DNA of 64,000 bases, taken from the NCBI GenBank assembly GCA_015680685.1, contig MNCI01010754.1, positions 124,001 to 188,000 on the forward strand, written 5' to 3'. The stretch is from Gnetum montanum. Its lineage: Eukaryota > Streptophyta > Gnetopsida > Gnetales > Gnetaceae. The first letter of the stretch is position 1. Each line of letters begins with the position of its first letter. The notes below the pieces were generated by a model. It saw only the letters and a program-made list of their open reading frames with translations. It was not told the origin of the DNA and did no database searches. Positions 24,406 to 36,239 of this stretch are shown one piece after another. Made by a program: the position numbers and the translations under genes.

Positions 24406-26091
24406 TGAAACACCATACATTTTCAAGGCATTCTTGCTTTATCGGGTCCTTGGAATTCAGGCAGCATCATGGAAGTTTGGAAGAAAATAGATGCTCTGAG
24501 TTTAGACTATCCAGTTCGGCATATTTTGTACTTCTAGTGTTGACAGGCCCCAACGAACGCATCGGCCTGCCCACCTTGGTAGTTCATCCAGCTGATAGTC
24601 TACTCTGGAGTGATGTGTGGGGTTGTTGGCGGTGCTCAGGCTGCACAAAAAAGTTTGGCAAGTTTTCTAGTCAAGAATTTTGCTACACTATGCTATGCTA
24701 TGTAGCATATCAGGCCTTAGAAGATAGTGGCAAGATGAAGTGCTATGCTATGCTATGCTACACAGCATAGCACAGTGTAGCAAAAGCAAGGCAGAAAGGC
24801 CCAGCTTACTTAGTGATGTCAATTGCACTGAGAAAGCACTTTCGGCCTTTAAAACTAGTAGGCTATGTGGGTTGCTACACTATGCTACACTACATAGCAT
24901 AGCATAGCATAGTAATGATGCAAGCTTCACATCAAAAAGGGCAAAGGTTGCAAATTGTCAGCATGATTTCCAAACAAACGTTCGCAATGCAATTTGCCAT
25001 TAAGGCCAGCTGCTACGTTACACTATGCTACATAGCATAGCATAGCGTATCAAACATGTAGAGCCAACTGAAAACACTTCAAAGGCTTCCAGCACTTGCA
25101 ATTATCTCAACATAGATTTTTTCCATGAACTAGTGGCTATGCTATGCTAGACTACATAGCGTAGCACATCATAGCAAGTAGCTACGCTATGCTAACATGG
25201 CTACCCTCCATAGCATAGCATAGTGTAGCAGGTGGTTGGGCGTAGCACCTAACTCCTTATCTACATTGATGACATACCTAATACCAACATCTCTAGTTCT
25301 AATAGCATAATTGCAGTGCAACAGGCTCATCAATCAGCTTTGCATGTCCATGCAATATGGACACATCAACAGCTGGTAGTTCTAGGACACATGACATCCA
25401 AACTGCATCTTTCATGTGTTCCTAGCCCTATAAATACCCCGACAAGCAATGCTTAAAGGGTTGACAAATTTTGGCATTGGTTGGAAAAATTTTAGCGGTT
25501 GGAGATTTTGAGCAACTTTGCACACAATTGGCAATTCTGAGCATTGTTGGCATTTTTTGTTGGCAAATCATATAAAAAAAAACCTACTAGCAAAATAGTT
25601 TGCATTCCCATTTTTCATCCTGTTAGCTCTCTTACGTTGCTTTTGTAGCATTTCACATTGTTAGCTTATGAATCCGTGTTCAAGCACATAGTCAGCTTGC
25701 TTTGAACATATTTGGTTACTTTCAAGATCTCTGTGCTTCCCAGCATCATGCAACTAATTGTATCCACTCTGATAAAGTAAAGCTGTAGCCTTGAATGCGG
25801 TGCATTTCTTAAGCCCAGTTTACTTTCTTCTCCTATTTATCATTGCATTTTACATCATTTTTGTTCCTCGCATATAATAATTAATATTTAAGCTATAAAC
25901 TCCTTTTTTTCATTACATGTTTGCAAAAGGTTTAGAGACACCGATTAAGTCCTTGTCTGATTGACCAGACTGTTCAGGGCACCTCGTCTCTATTTTACTC
26001 CAACATGGCCCTTGCGTGGATACAGGGTTAAGATTGTCATGATCAACGACCTCTTGGTGCTTTCTAGCTACTGATGTTTTTGGTCGCTACA
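24406..26091 (+). mobile_element. 5' LTR of element C
   Basis: Starts TGAAACACCATACATTTTC, the same start as the LTRs of element D (TGAAACACCACTAATTTTG in sense). It ends GGTCGCTACA directly before the primer-binding site. Length 1686 bp, against 1731-1742 bp for D. The TATA box is at 25429-25436 (TATAAATA). The U3 holds six palindromic GCTATGCTA...TAGCATAGC modules. TATAT at 24401-24405 would be the left half of a 5-bp target duplication. Confidence 0.8.
24675..25240. repeat. Six dispersed palindromic modules (GCTATGCTA / TAGCATAGC) in the C LTR
   Basis: Modules near 24680, 24742, 24870, 25012, 25135 and 25180 each pair one or more TGCTATGCTA words with downstream TAGCATAGCA words across a short centre (often TACATAG or CACAG). 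Each could fold into a hairpin with a stem of about 10-17 bp. The same word recurs in introns of the antisense gene of element C (58872-58917, 61020-61075). Confidence 0.75.
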
Positions 26092-26097
26092 GTTTTC

Positions 26098-26116
26098 TGG
26101 TGCTAGAAGGAGGGCC
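26098..26116 (+). promoter_or_regulatory. Primer-binding site of element C
   Basis: TGGTGCTAGAAGGAGGGCC, near-identical to the site of element D (TGGCGCTAGAAGGAGGG in sense). It lies 6 bases after the LTR end. I cannot assign the tRNA with certainty; Tat/Ogre elements often use tRNA-Arg. Confidence 0.7.
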
Positions 26117-26500
26117 TTCAGTGCCCTTTTCCATGTTATATGGTAGTCCTGTAAGCATTTTCCCCCCCGACATGCGCTAGGGTAAAATTGACACCCTTTT
26201 GAGGTTGTTTATGCATCGTGTGGTGCACATCGGTTGCTTCGACAGTTCCTTTGAAACCCTTCAGGACATAAAGCCTCTGCTTGCCATTTGAACCTTTTGT
26301 TTTATGGTAGTTTTGCATGCATTCTGTACCTTGTCACACACTAGCGTAAACATGACACCCTTTAGCGATTGTTTACACATTGTGTGGTATAGATTGGTCA
26401 CTCCGATGATTCCTTCAGAATTCAGAAAAATGTAAAGCCTTTGATTGTCTCCCGATTTCCTCATTTTCCTTGTTTGCAAATCCATTTAGCTTTGTGACAA

Positions 26501-28802
26501 TGACTGCACCAAGTACTATTGCTAACACCTCTAAGATTGAGATTCCCTTAACAGTTCAAGGCATCACAGGTGCCAAAAAACCACTCAGCCCAGGGCTCGG
26601 GCCACATCGATCCCTCAGGATCCAAAACTGGGACCTGCAGGCTTGGCCCAACAACATGAGTGATACAACTTCCTCTGCACTAAGGTGTAGGAAAACCTAC
26701 CCTTAGATGCACAAGATTCTAAAGAGAAGCATAGCTTCGAGTTCACCTACTGTAATGGGAAGGAATTTATTCCTACTCCTGACATTTCCATCCCCTTAAC
26801 ACAAATGAACCAATGGCTTCTAGATCAACTGATCCAAGTCCTTAAGCCTGGGGAGTTGTAGGACACGGCATCTTATCACGATCAGGCTTTCCAAGATGGG
26901 TAGGAAGAGCTAGATTCCCAATCTTGGGGGGGAGGGGGGGGCGGATGGATCAAAATAACCCTGGCACCATCCCTCCTACTCCGTCCTTTTGGATGAACCT
27001 ATTGTCTATTGCCACTCCCTTCGTAATGATGCCTACGCCATCGCAACCCATGATTACATTAGCAATGGGTGGCCATGTCACACCCTTAGCGTACCAACAC
27101 CCCTATTCCCTTATTTCATTCTTAGCCACTATTCCTCCACAAATTGTTCATCAGTCTATTCCTGCATCCCATCATGTACCGATTACCGTGCCATACATTC
27201 ATACCATACCTACTTCACAGTCGCATGCAGCTTCCACCTCCATTCCCGCATTTACGCCTATCCCATCATTAGCGGCGGGCCTAGGCCTGTCCACATGGTG
27301 GACCCCATTCACCTCTCCACCTACTACTTTACCATTGTAGATGTCTCATGTTCGCCATCAGACCTACCCAGCACCATAAACGATACCACCTAGCGCGAGG
27401 ATATGGTCTGCTCTACCAGCCATGAAAATAGTCTACCTCATAGCGCAACCCTTGGCTGCTGCTACAATAGCACCTCCTGCTGGTTCGTGGATGCCATAAG
27501 AAACATAGTTCACAGGGGCCACCCCAATGGCACCGTTGATAAGTCACGCTGTTGCCCCTAATACTCCACAGATAGGAGTTGCCCCTGCGGTTCCCCAACC
27601 ATCTACATCATCCTTAGGTCTGGATCAAGTGTTCTAGCTTATCCAGACCCTTACTAAGGAAATAAAATGCCTCAAGGATGTCAGGTCCAATATGGTACAA
27701 GTCATGGACTTCTACCAGGATGATACCATCAGCTCAACAATCCCTACATTAATGTTACCCCTAGGGATGTCACTTCCTCATTTCACAAAATACAATGGGG
27801 AGGGAGATCCCAATGCACATCTTATTATGTTTAGGTCTAAGTCTCTTCTTTTGCAACAATGGTTGGATATGGTCATCCATGTATTTGCCATGTCTCTGAC
27901 CAGAAAAGCACTAGATTGGTACCGTGCCCTTTCACGCTCCTCCATATCAACCCTAGAGGAGCTTCTGACCCAGTCCATGATGTGCTTTAAGTACAACTTG
28001 AGACTAGAGGTCACGTTGGATTAGTTGATGAGCGTGAAGCAAGACCCTCTGGAACAAGTCCAAAAGTTCATCCAACACTGGAGTGCGACCCTTAACAAAA
28101 TCCATGAGCCCATCGCAGAGGCCCATTGGTTGGTTGTCTTTAAGGGTGCAGTAAATGACTTTATTAAGTCTAAGCTATATTATCTCTTTTTGTGCACTCT
28201 CAGTTAGGGTTTTACCTAGATGAAGAGCATACAGGATGTGGCTGAGGCAAGCAAAGACCCAGCCTACGTTGCATACAAGAATACCTTCTTGAAGAAGGAC
28301 AAGGGTAAGGCTGCTATAGCCACAGTGGCCACTATGGAAAACGAAGCCAAATCCAAACCTAATAACAATAGTAACAAGAACAACAAGAACTCGGCCACAC
28401 CTACAGTTAACCCCACACCCAAATAGGGCAATGCACTGTAACCTCCTACACCTGTACCTAAGACATCCGCACCATCTAAACCAAACTTTGAGCGTAAATA
28501 TTGCTCGAAGTATACCTCGTTGCTCGTCAAGCCTTCAAATCTTCTAAGCAATTGCTAGTGGCAGGGTACATCCAACATAAGCAGATGTTAAAGGATGGAG
28601 CTAGGAAGCATCAAAGGTATTGTGAACTCCTTAGGAATCCCTTGTTGGCTTTGCCCAATGAACCCCCAGTTCCTAAGGTTTTCAAGCTAGAGCGCTTCTG
28701 TGACTACCACGAATAGTGTGGTCACGACATAGATTACTACATGGCATTGAAGCATGACATCCAAAGGATGATCGATTAGGGAAAACTAGTGCTAGACGAA
28801 AG
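26501..28802 (+). pseudogene. gag of element C, part 1
   Basis: The N-terminal block KHSFEFTYCNGKEFIPTPDI then IPLTQMNQWLLDQLIQVL (26710-26860) matches the gag of D (DYEFIHKGGHEFIPS). A Pro/Thr/Ser-rich linker follows (26950-27600). The capsid-like domain is at 27690-28210: VMDFYQDD, LPHFTKYNGEGDPNAHLIMF, ALDWYRALS, PLEQVQKFIQHWSATLNKI. After a Lys/Asn-rich linker comes LERFCDYHE then CGHDIDYYMALKHDI (28690-28770), which resembles the C-terminal Cys/His motif of Tat gags. Stops and small shifts disable it. It is interrupted at 28802 and resumes in frame at 32516. Confidence 0.8.
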
Positions 28803-28921
28803 TGTTGGCACATTTTGGCCATTTCATGGAATAGTAGCCAAGTCATGTTTGTATAGCATCATCACCAATTCTCTAAAATGCCAAGAGCAGTAGAATTCTA
28901 AAAATTGTACTCGTTAATAAC

Positions 28922-29195
28922 CTTTTAATTGGTTTTCTTTTGCTGGTTTGTACAAGTATCCTATTTCATAAAAGGAAAAACAAAAGGCCAAATTATAGAT
29001 TCCCAGGTTGGGTGAACAATTTTTAAAACTCTCCCTCCAACAACTCATCGCAGCCACTGACACTTTCAGTGCAGCTAATTTGGTAGGAGAGGGTAGCTAT
29101 GGAAAAGTATACAAAGATACTCTAATTTCAGGTTATGTTGTGGCAATAAAATGCTTCACATATTTGAATTAGAGAGTTCAGAAAAAACAAAACTT
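28922..29195 (+). pseudogene. Captured LRR receptor-like kinase fragment (transmembrane segment and kinase N-lobe)
   Basis: Translation gives a hydrophobic segment LLIGFLLLVCTSILF, a basic stop-transfer stretch (HKRKNKRPNYRF), then after one frameshift SLQQLIAATDTFSAANLVGE and GSYGKVYKDTLISGYVVAIK. The last contains the kinase glycine-rich loop (GEGSYGKV) and the VAIK lysine. LIAATDTFS...NL(V/L)G.GS(Y/F)GKVYKG is the juxtamembrane and N-lobe signature of plant LRR receptor kinases. Only the N-lobe start is present; C-lobe motifs (HRD, DFG) are absent. It lies inside the variable part of the solo-LTR-like insertion, so it is a transduplicated piece of a host gene. Confidence 0.8.
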
Positions 29196-30820
29196 TGAGA
29201 AGAAATGTCAAACGTCAGGAACATCAGACGTCACAGGTTCCCCAGGGTAATCCTCTTTGCATTGATGCTACTGAGGCCATGAAAATGGATAAAATAACAG
29301 ACACCAATAGAATTAGTGCAACTAAATGGAATTAGCAATGGCTTGAAGATGGAGGAGGCAGCTAAATATGTTTACTGGTCACGATCATCGGTAGCCAGAA
29401 TGTTCTTGAATGCGGGCACTCGGTGTGGGACTACAATGGATTGGATATACATACTATGATGCTAAAGATGTTGGAAAGTCTATTTTGGGATATTTCATAG
29501 AAAATAGAGTACTCCACAATGCACTCTTATCACACTTATAGGATACAAGGTTTTTAATCATCCACCTCGGGTATTAATTCCTACGAATTCAACGATTGCG
29601 ATGATAGACTGTATTTTCAAATTGGCGACCGATAGATGGACATTTATAATTCAGTGCAAAAAAAATTTCCACACTGTGTTTACGTCAAACAAAAAGTAGC
29701 TGACATCATGGAAATTAGTTGTGGCCTTCAGAAGCACGAGCTAAGGTAAAAGTGTGATGAAGTTCAGCTAGAGAAACTTGTAGTCGAAGACATTTTTCAC
29801 AGAGGATTGGAGAATCAAAAGAAGAGGAAGTCAAAGCAAAAGGATGAGAATAACAAAAATGAAGTTAACGATATTTTCCACAGTGAACCACAGAATCAAA
29901 AGGAGACATCGAAAAAATAGATGAGGTAGGTGAGGCCAGCAACGATATTTGTTAGAACAAACAAGCAAAGAAGAAGAAGTCAAAAGGAGAGGAGAAAAAC
30001 AAGGAGATAATCCTTTCTAAGTTTTCGTAGAGAAACAACGACCTCTGCGGCATCATCAAGGCCGACAACTTCAATGTTTCGAAGAATGAGGTTCTACACT
30101 GAATCGCGTTCATTAAAGCCACTAAAATTACAGAGAAAATTAGGGCTTCTGTTGAAGCTTTCAAAGTGAAAAGGTGACGAATAGGAAGAGGTTTAGCAGC
30201 AGCCGCAAGCTAGGCTGGTTCTGAACGTGGGCATGAACAAGGCCATGTGGTCCATTGCCATTGCTACAACGCTCACTAGAATCATCATCCTGGGCTGTCC
30301 CTGGTACCGTCTCTGCTTGCACAGGAACAAGAAAAAGAAGGAATGGTCCCTGTTCCTGCACCTACATCATTTGTTAGCCCTATTTTCATAGTAGTAGAGC
30401 ACTGAATATAGATCTAGATCTAGTTTCTAGGTCATCGTCGGATTCAAGGTTGTGCACTGTAACTCCAAGATCAATCTCAAGGCCATGCCAAAAATACAAG
30501 ATATACAATCCAGTACTCCCAACTCTATTATCTACAAAACGACCCTGATGTTGATCCGAATTTCAAGTCATTAACAGTGGCAGAAACTGTGAAGATGATG
30601 AACTAAAATTTGCTCATACAAACGATTGTCCAGCATGAGCGCATTCATACAAACGATGGCCAAACTCACCAATGGCGTCTTCATGCTAAACCTAGACTAC
30701 GATGACCATTACACAAACTACATAACGACAAGCAATGCTATGTGTTGACACTATAAACTATATACTATATACATGATTAAACTATAATCTACATAATGTG
30801 ACACTCGCTTTGTGTTGAAA
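29196..30820 (+). other. Other captured or unknown cargo in insertion 1
   Basis: No family recognised. A readable plus-frame stretch (about 29755-29920) contains two copies of a DIFH...(P/L)(E/Q)NQK pattern (DIFHRGLENQKKRKSK and DIFHSEPQNQKETSKK). A later frame (about 30225-30360) encodes a hydrophobic piece SIAIATTLTRIIILGCPWY. Composition is less CpG-depleted than the surrounding retrotransposons. It may be exon pieces of one or more host genes. Confidence 0.35.
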
Positions 30821-31034
30821 ACGTGAGAGTGCCACTCCATTTATGCATTCAGTTACACATATATTTATATATAGTAACCCATCCATGTATGCATCAAATC
30901 CATGGTTATTATCTCTACTACTATGATGTAAATAACAATAAAATATTTTATGATTTAAAAAGGGAATTTGTGCAACAATTGTTCAAAGTCCCATGTGAAT
31001 TGAACACTTGTCAATTGAAATGGTGGTTATAACC

Positions 31035-31235
31035 ACTACCAAGGCCAATTGTCAACTACATCCTTTTTATCTCCATGGTAACCACTTGGCAATTAAATGA
31101 GGCCACTCGGCAACTAAATGGACCACTTGTCAACAACAACTTTTTTATCTCCATGGTGACCACTTGGCAACTGAATGAACACACTTGGCAACTGAATGAC
31201 GACACCTGTCACACACAGCTTTTTTATCTCTATGG
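31035..31235 (+). repeat. Short tandem repeats upstream of the insertion-1 promoter
   Basis: The words ACCACTTGGCAACTGAATGA and TTTTTTATCTCCATGGT recur three to five times, in units of about 70-80 bp with internal repeats of about 20 bp. A shorter related block exists in insertion 2 at 45970-46135. They lie just upstream of the TATA box and may be U3 enhancer-type repeats. Confidence 0.55.
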
Positions 31236-31286
31236 TGGTTATAACCACCCAAGATATTTTGTAACTTACCTACCTACCTTTTGAAC

Positions 31287-31297
31287 CTTATAAAAAG
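31287..31297 (+). promoter_or_regulatory. TATA box of solo-LTR-like insertion 1
   Basis: CCTTATAAAAAGGC lies at the start of the block shared with insertion 2, where the matching sequence reads CCTGTAAATGG (about 46190-46200). This fits the U3/R border of an LTR, with R/U5 of about 1.2 kb downstream. Confidence 0.5.
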
Positions 31298-32515
31298 GCT
31301 TCAGGGGTAAGGACAATAGAACACACTTGGAAGAGCTCACACTTGAACACTTTTGGGAGCTCTCACTTGGAGACACACTCTTGAAAGAAATTGTTAAAGA
31401 TTGCTTGTAAGATGACTTGCTAAAGAAAAGATTTCAGCATCTTTGTCATAGTCCTGTGAGTTATGCTTATTTTTTTTATTTTGTTTATATTTTTTAGCTA
31501 GTGGTTTAGATAGTATCATCCTTGGCAAGTAATTTTGGGATTTTTAGATTGCTCTTATTATTCTTGTTGCCCGATAGAAAATTTCTATTAAAATTTTGCC
31601 ATAGAAGCACTTGTGTTTAAAATCCTTAAGAGCATTTTAGTAGTAAATTTTATTATTGTGCAATGTATAAGAACCACTATTGGGATTGTTGTAAGAGAGC
31701 CTCTGCTTGTAGTCATGTCGTTGAATGATTCAATAGTCAAGAGGGTTTAGAAAATATTTGCTATTTTGATGGGACCAGAATAGCTTTATTTTATCTTTAA
31801 AGTGAATCTCCGTGGTATTTCAATCAGAAATTGCTAAGTCTTTTGAAGGTTCAGTTGAATGAAATTGTTGACATCCATTATCTAGCCAAAAATGCAGTCT
31901 CGTACATGATAGTTTACGTAACAATTTTTTGGTAGCATAGTAGGATTATCTTGAAGAAATTTCTTATTTGAGCCTTGGAAGTTGAACAATTCGTAGTTAT
32001 TGAATTTGGGATAGCTTTATTGTGAAGTGTTTACTCATGTCATTTTACCTTGTTCAAATATTTGAGGTCCACACAAATATACTTTCTTTTCTATCTATTT
32101 TCATCAAATCTTGCTCTATTTCTAGTTTTCTTGTGGAACTATCTCTTTCTCTGGGGAAAATTAGAAGTAGATTCGTAGAGTTGTGCTCAAATGTTTTTGC
32201 AAAATTTTATTTGTTACAAGTAGGTATTATAAGGACCACATAGACTAGGCAATTGAACAAAATAGGAACTCTCAACAACTCATAGTACTTGGCAAAGTTG
32301 GCTAAATCTCTTTAAGATAAGTTATTTTTAGTTTACACACAACGTAATCGTTTCATATTTCACAACCGCACACTACAACAGCACACACACATACTCACAT
32401 TAACTACTGAGCCTATTTGAAGGTATATGGGCGTTGGTGTTGCGAGATACTAGCAAGCATCTAAATCCTGTTTGAGGATACTCGTTGGTGGTCGTGTCCT
32501 AAACGGTCGACAACA

Positions 32516-33130
32516 GAAAGCAATCCATTACATCCTGAGAATCAATCCCTGCACGTCTACACTGACCCTCTCAACACCAAAAATTTTGGTTACATTATCA
32601 ACACCATCGGTGTTGACAGTAATCCCAGACTGCCCCAACAACCATTTGTGGTGCATGTGCCTCAGCGTAGTGTACCAGCACCACCAGTGGCTAATCAAAG
32701 TCTACAGCAACCTTTTGTCCTAAGAGTCCCTCCTCGGACATCTCCCCTTGCACCATCTCTTCCTCAAGGGCCTGCCCCTACACCACCCATTAGTAGAATC
32801 GCACCACTGCCTCACACATTAACACCGTTAGCTCCATTTGTTATTAGGGGGCCAAATTATTCAATAGCCCCCACCACACATAAGACATCCTTACAACCTT
32901 CTCGCCCTAAGAAACAAGAAGTGCACTTCATTGGTGAGACATCAAGGGAAGATATCGCTCTAGGTACCTCCAAGCCTACACTCTCACCCCCTACATCTAT
33001 GCCCTCGTCACTGAAAAATGATGTTGCTACTCATGCATAGTCTTCACCACCTCGCCCAAGAGGACCTGAACCCAAACTTGAAACTATCCCTCCTTGGGAA
33101 ATTCGTCTTCTGGGATGAATAAAAGAGGAG
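32516..33130 (+). pseudogene. gag of element C, part 2 (to protease)
   Basis: Continues the gag frame after the insertion: SNPLHPENQSLHVYTDPLN, then a long Pro-rich linker (HVPQRSVPAPP, RVPPRTSPLAPS, FVIRGPNYSI) and PPWEIRLLG. This order matches element D (DPLNTNDAPYVINTIHVEN, ...PPQEIRMLGQ). It is interrupted at 33130 by element D and resumes at 55631 with KDSKLEGGQDLLDALSQ. The TGA in WEIRLLG* is one of several stops. Confidence 0.75.
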
Positions 33131-34861
33131 TGTAGTGACCTAAATCGTTGGTGTAAAGTTGGAAGGGAAAATAAACACTGAAATATCGTCAGGTAGACAC
33201 AACTGACTCTACCTTGACTTGAGGGCAAGTTGGAAAAGGGAACAAAGGTAGAGTTCCTTGGATGATCTGCACGTAAATTAACCAAGAACTTCCCCAAGTG
33301 TAAACTATGGCTTCCACTGGGGTTATCGTAAATGATGTCTTAAACATAAATTGTGTGCATGAAATGTAAACAGATATCATAAACAAAGCATAAAATGAAC
33401 GTAAACTTAATGTAAAAGAGAGTAAACAAAAATAAAAGCTAGCAAAATGAACTATATTGTATTGCTTAGAAAAAATGTGCATAGGTTAAAGCATAGTTGC
33501 ACGTGTGGATGGCAGGTCAAGTGCCAAGCCCCGGGGTGATGTGATGTGTGTCAGAAGTGCTTGGATGCCAGGAGTGGAGTGTGCCGAGCGCCCAAGGATT
33601 GCTGGTTTTGAGTTTCCTAAGTTGTCTACCTTTAAAATTGCTCCCCTCATTTATGTGAATTGATAGGGTATTTATAGGGTTGGGTCGGGCTCGGGTGCAA
33701 AATTCAACAATGGAATCAATGGCTGGGAGATGAGAGGAAAGTGGATGATGTGACATGTGTCCAATGGATAGCTGTATGTGAGTTGGACATGTGCGGGAAA
33801 GCTATGTTCTGGACTAGGTACATTGTATCTTACAACGTGTGACAACTCACTTGATCTAGCTCACGCTCATGGCAGATACAATTCAGAGCATAAGAGCTTG
33901 ACGAATGAGAAATGATGGAAATTTACAATGAAATTGACTTTGGCTCAGTTGAAACTTCTAGATTTCTGACTTTCCTGATGCAAGATGTTGATTTAAGTGG
34001 TTCTGTGGCTATTTGAGGCATCTTTGCTTGACAAGAACTTCTAGCATGAGGTGATTTTTTCATAGCATGTCCTCAGCATGCGCATGCTACACTCACGCTG
34101 CAGCGTGTCCCCAGCGTGACCTCAGCATGAGTGACTTGAAAGTGATGCATTTCACTTCATATTTTGATTTTTAAAGCCTAATTCTTAAGTACAAGAGTTT
34201 CCTATTTGTGTATGACCTTGAGAGTGATCTGAAAATTAGAAACTGATCTAGAAAGTGCCTTGATTTTATCCACCTTTGGCAGCTCACGTTGGACTCACGC
34301 TACAGTGTGACCATAGTGTGAGCCACAAAACTACCATTTTTGGACTCAAAAAATGAAATTCTAAAGGTTGAAGGCTAAAGTTGTCAAAAATGAACTTTAA
34401 GGGTGACTTGCTCTTTGGAAATCAAGTCATTTTGACTCAATTTTGAGGCTCCCAAAGTTGGTCACGCTGGACTGACACTGCCAACGTGAGTGTAGCATGA
34501 CCACAATGTGACCTACAATGTGTGTGGAAATGTGAATAGTTTGTCTCCAAATTTGAATTTTTGGATGCTGAAACCTAGAGTGGGTATCAATGGCCCTTGG
34601 GGATGGATTGCACTCTCAGATTTTGACCATTTTGACTTGATTTGGAGGCTTCTAGGGTTTTTCACACTGGACTCACATTGCCATCGTGACCACAGCGTGA
34701 CTTGCAACGTGAGTGTGAAAATTTACAATTTCTAGTGTGTGTTGCCTAGGATAAGCCAGCGTGAGTGAGCTTGACTTAGTTAAATTTTTACCTCCCAAAG
34801 GTCAAGAGGACTTTGAGTTGTTCTTGCTTCAAAGTATTAGGCCAAAATTAGTGGTGTTTCA
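33131..34861 (-). mobile_element. 3' LTR of element D
   Basis: In sense it starts TGAAACACCACTAATTTTGG and ends near TAGGTCACTACA. It aligns along its length with 53884-55625. The TATA box complement is at about 33668-33677 (GTATTTATAGG). The U3 is dense in CACGCTGCAGCGTG-type palindromes and AGCGTGAGT words (34060-34760). Confidence 0.9.
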
Positions 34862-34878
34862 TTGGCCCCTCTTTGTTG
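34862..34878 (-). promoter_or_regulatory. Polypurine tract of element D
   Basis: In sense, AACAAAGAGGGGCCAAT ends exactly at the 3' LTR start. Such a purine tract primes plus-strand DNA synthesis in LTR retrotransposons. Confidence 0.65.
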
Positions 34879-36239
34879 ACGTTTGGAGGAATCCACCCGA
34901 GAGGCATCGACAAAGAAGTGAAAAACACCATGAACAACCAAGTACCAAACATTAACCATCGACCCTTGGCTAGATGTCATCACACCATGTTCAAAAGTAC
35001 ATGGGATTGGGGGAATGCAGTTCAAGATACAATGGGATTGGTTGTATCTAGGGAAATCAAGGGATATGATTACTGTTGGAATAGGAATGCTCTCACGTGA
35101 ACAAATCATATCATTGGTCCTCGTCAATAGCCTATTTTTAGTAGACTCGGAGCCACGACATAGAGGGCATGTGTTCTTTGGAGAAATAGGATTCTTGTAG
35201 AGTGTTTACGGGGCCTATTGTAAAAAACCAAAGCCACGCGATGATGTGCAACATGATCTTTTTGAGACACGAGTGTAATTGCTTTCCAAGACAATTACCT
35301 TCCCACGTAGAGCTTGTATGAGAATAGCCAATAGTCTTTGGTCCATAATGTCAATAGGGTCATAAAGACCTGTTTCGTGTATTTTTCTCTTTGACCTTTT
35401 TGTTATTTTTCTTTTTCTTTGTTTCTTCTTTTCTTTTTTCATTTTTTTTTGTTTCATTTTTCTTTTCTTCTTTTATCATTTTCTTTTCTTATTTTGGGTC
35501 CTTTTTGCAAGAGCGTTCTTTTAGCACTATGCTTGTTTTCGAGCACTTGAAGTTTGTATCATGCATTATATATTGTGTTTTTCATTGTAACTACTTAGAG
35601 AGTCATAGTGTGCAACAATGTACTAAGAGCTTTGAGGTGAATGGGATGTATCAAAGGGGTGTAATTGAATAGGATAAGGGGGCATGATGGGGAATATGGA
35701 ATGTATCAAGAATCGGGAATGTACTTATGAATGGATTGACAAACCCAGTTATGTGCCTCAAGAAGAATGTGATACCTTGTCATCACGATGAAGTGCATCT
35801 ATGTATGAACGCCTTAGGTGTGTCATCCTACAAACACAAAACTCCAAGAAGATAAGAAAAACATAAATGAAATGGTTAACTAAGCACTTTAAACAAGGAG
35901 ATGGAGCCACCACGTGAAATTTTCAAAGCCAACAGAATCATGAATAGCATCGGCCTCATCAAGGCCCATGAGACAAATCATGCAGCAAGTCTTTGTGAAA
36001 CATGTATAGCCAATTGCAGCCACATCTTTTTAAGTTTTTCCTAGTCATTGATGATGTCACTAGTTTATAGTCTTAATGGACTGTTGTGGATTAGTTTCAC
36101 ACCATAACCCTTCGGATGGCACCAGTTTAGCATCGTAGCAGACTATGAAGAGGAAAACAACTTTATAGTCTTAGCGGACTTTGGATGATAATTTCATGTC
36201 ATGGAAGATAAATGTGGCAGTTTAGTGTCATGCTAGAGT
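34879..36239. other. Unassigned 3' internal region of element D
   Basis: 34870-35370 is less AT-rich and could be decayed coding sequence, but no frame on either strand is recognisable. 35390-35505 is a long pyrimidine tract on the plus strand, so polypurine in element sense. 36050-36235 holds scattered spacer words (AGTTTAGTGTCATG, TTATAGTCTTAGCGGACT) that merge into the satellite array. Confidence 0.45.

Larger units (their letters stand above)
28803..32515 (+). mobile_element. Solo-LTR-like insertion 1 with captured gene sequence
   Basis: Starts TGTTGGCACATTTTGGCC and ends GGTCGACAACA, flanked by a perfect 5-bp duplication GAAAG (28798-28802 and 32516-32520). Removing it restores the gag frame (DESN...PENQSLHVY). 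TG...CA ends with a 5-bp duplication and only one promoter block fit a solo LTR of 3.7 kb. It shares its first 28 bp and last about 1.4 kb with insertion 2 (44392-47228), but the middle is unrelated. The ends also form short inverted repeats (TGTTGGC/GCCAACA), so an unusual DNA transposon is an alternative. Confidence 0.75.

Noticed and set aside
26924-27393. Two overlapping plus-strand frames as separate genes
   Set aside because: They are frames of the Pro/Ser-rich gag linker of element C, broken by small shifts.
28803-32515. DNA transposon of CACTA, hAT or Mutator type
   Set aside because: The 5-bp duplication and TG...CA ends do not fit 3-, 8- or 9-bp duplicating superfamilies; a solo LTR fits better.
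35215-35457. Lys/Arg-rich frame on the minus strand
   Set aside because: Low-complexity translation of the long polypurine stretch.
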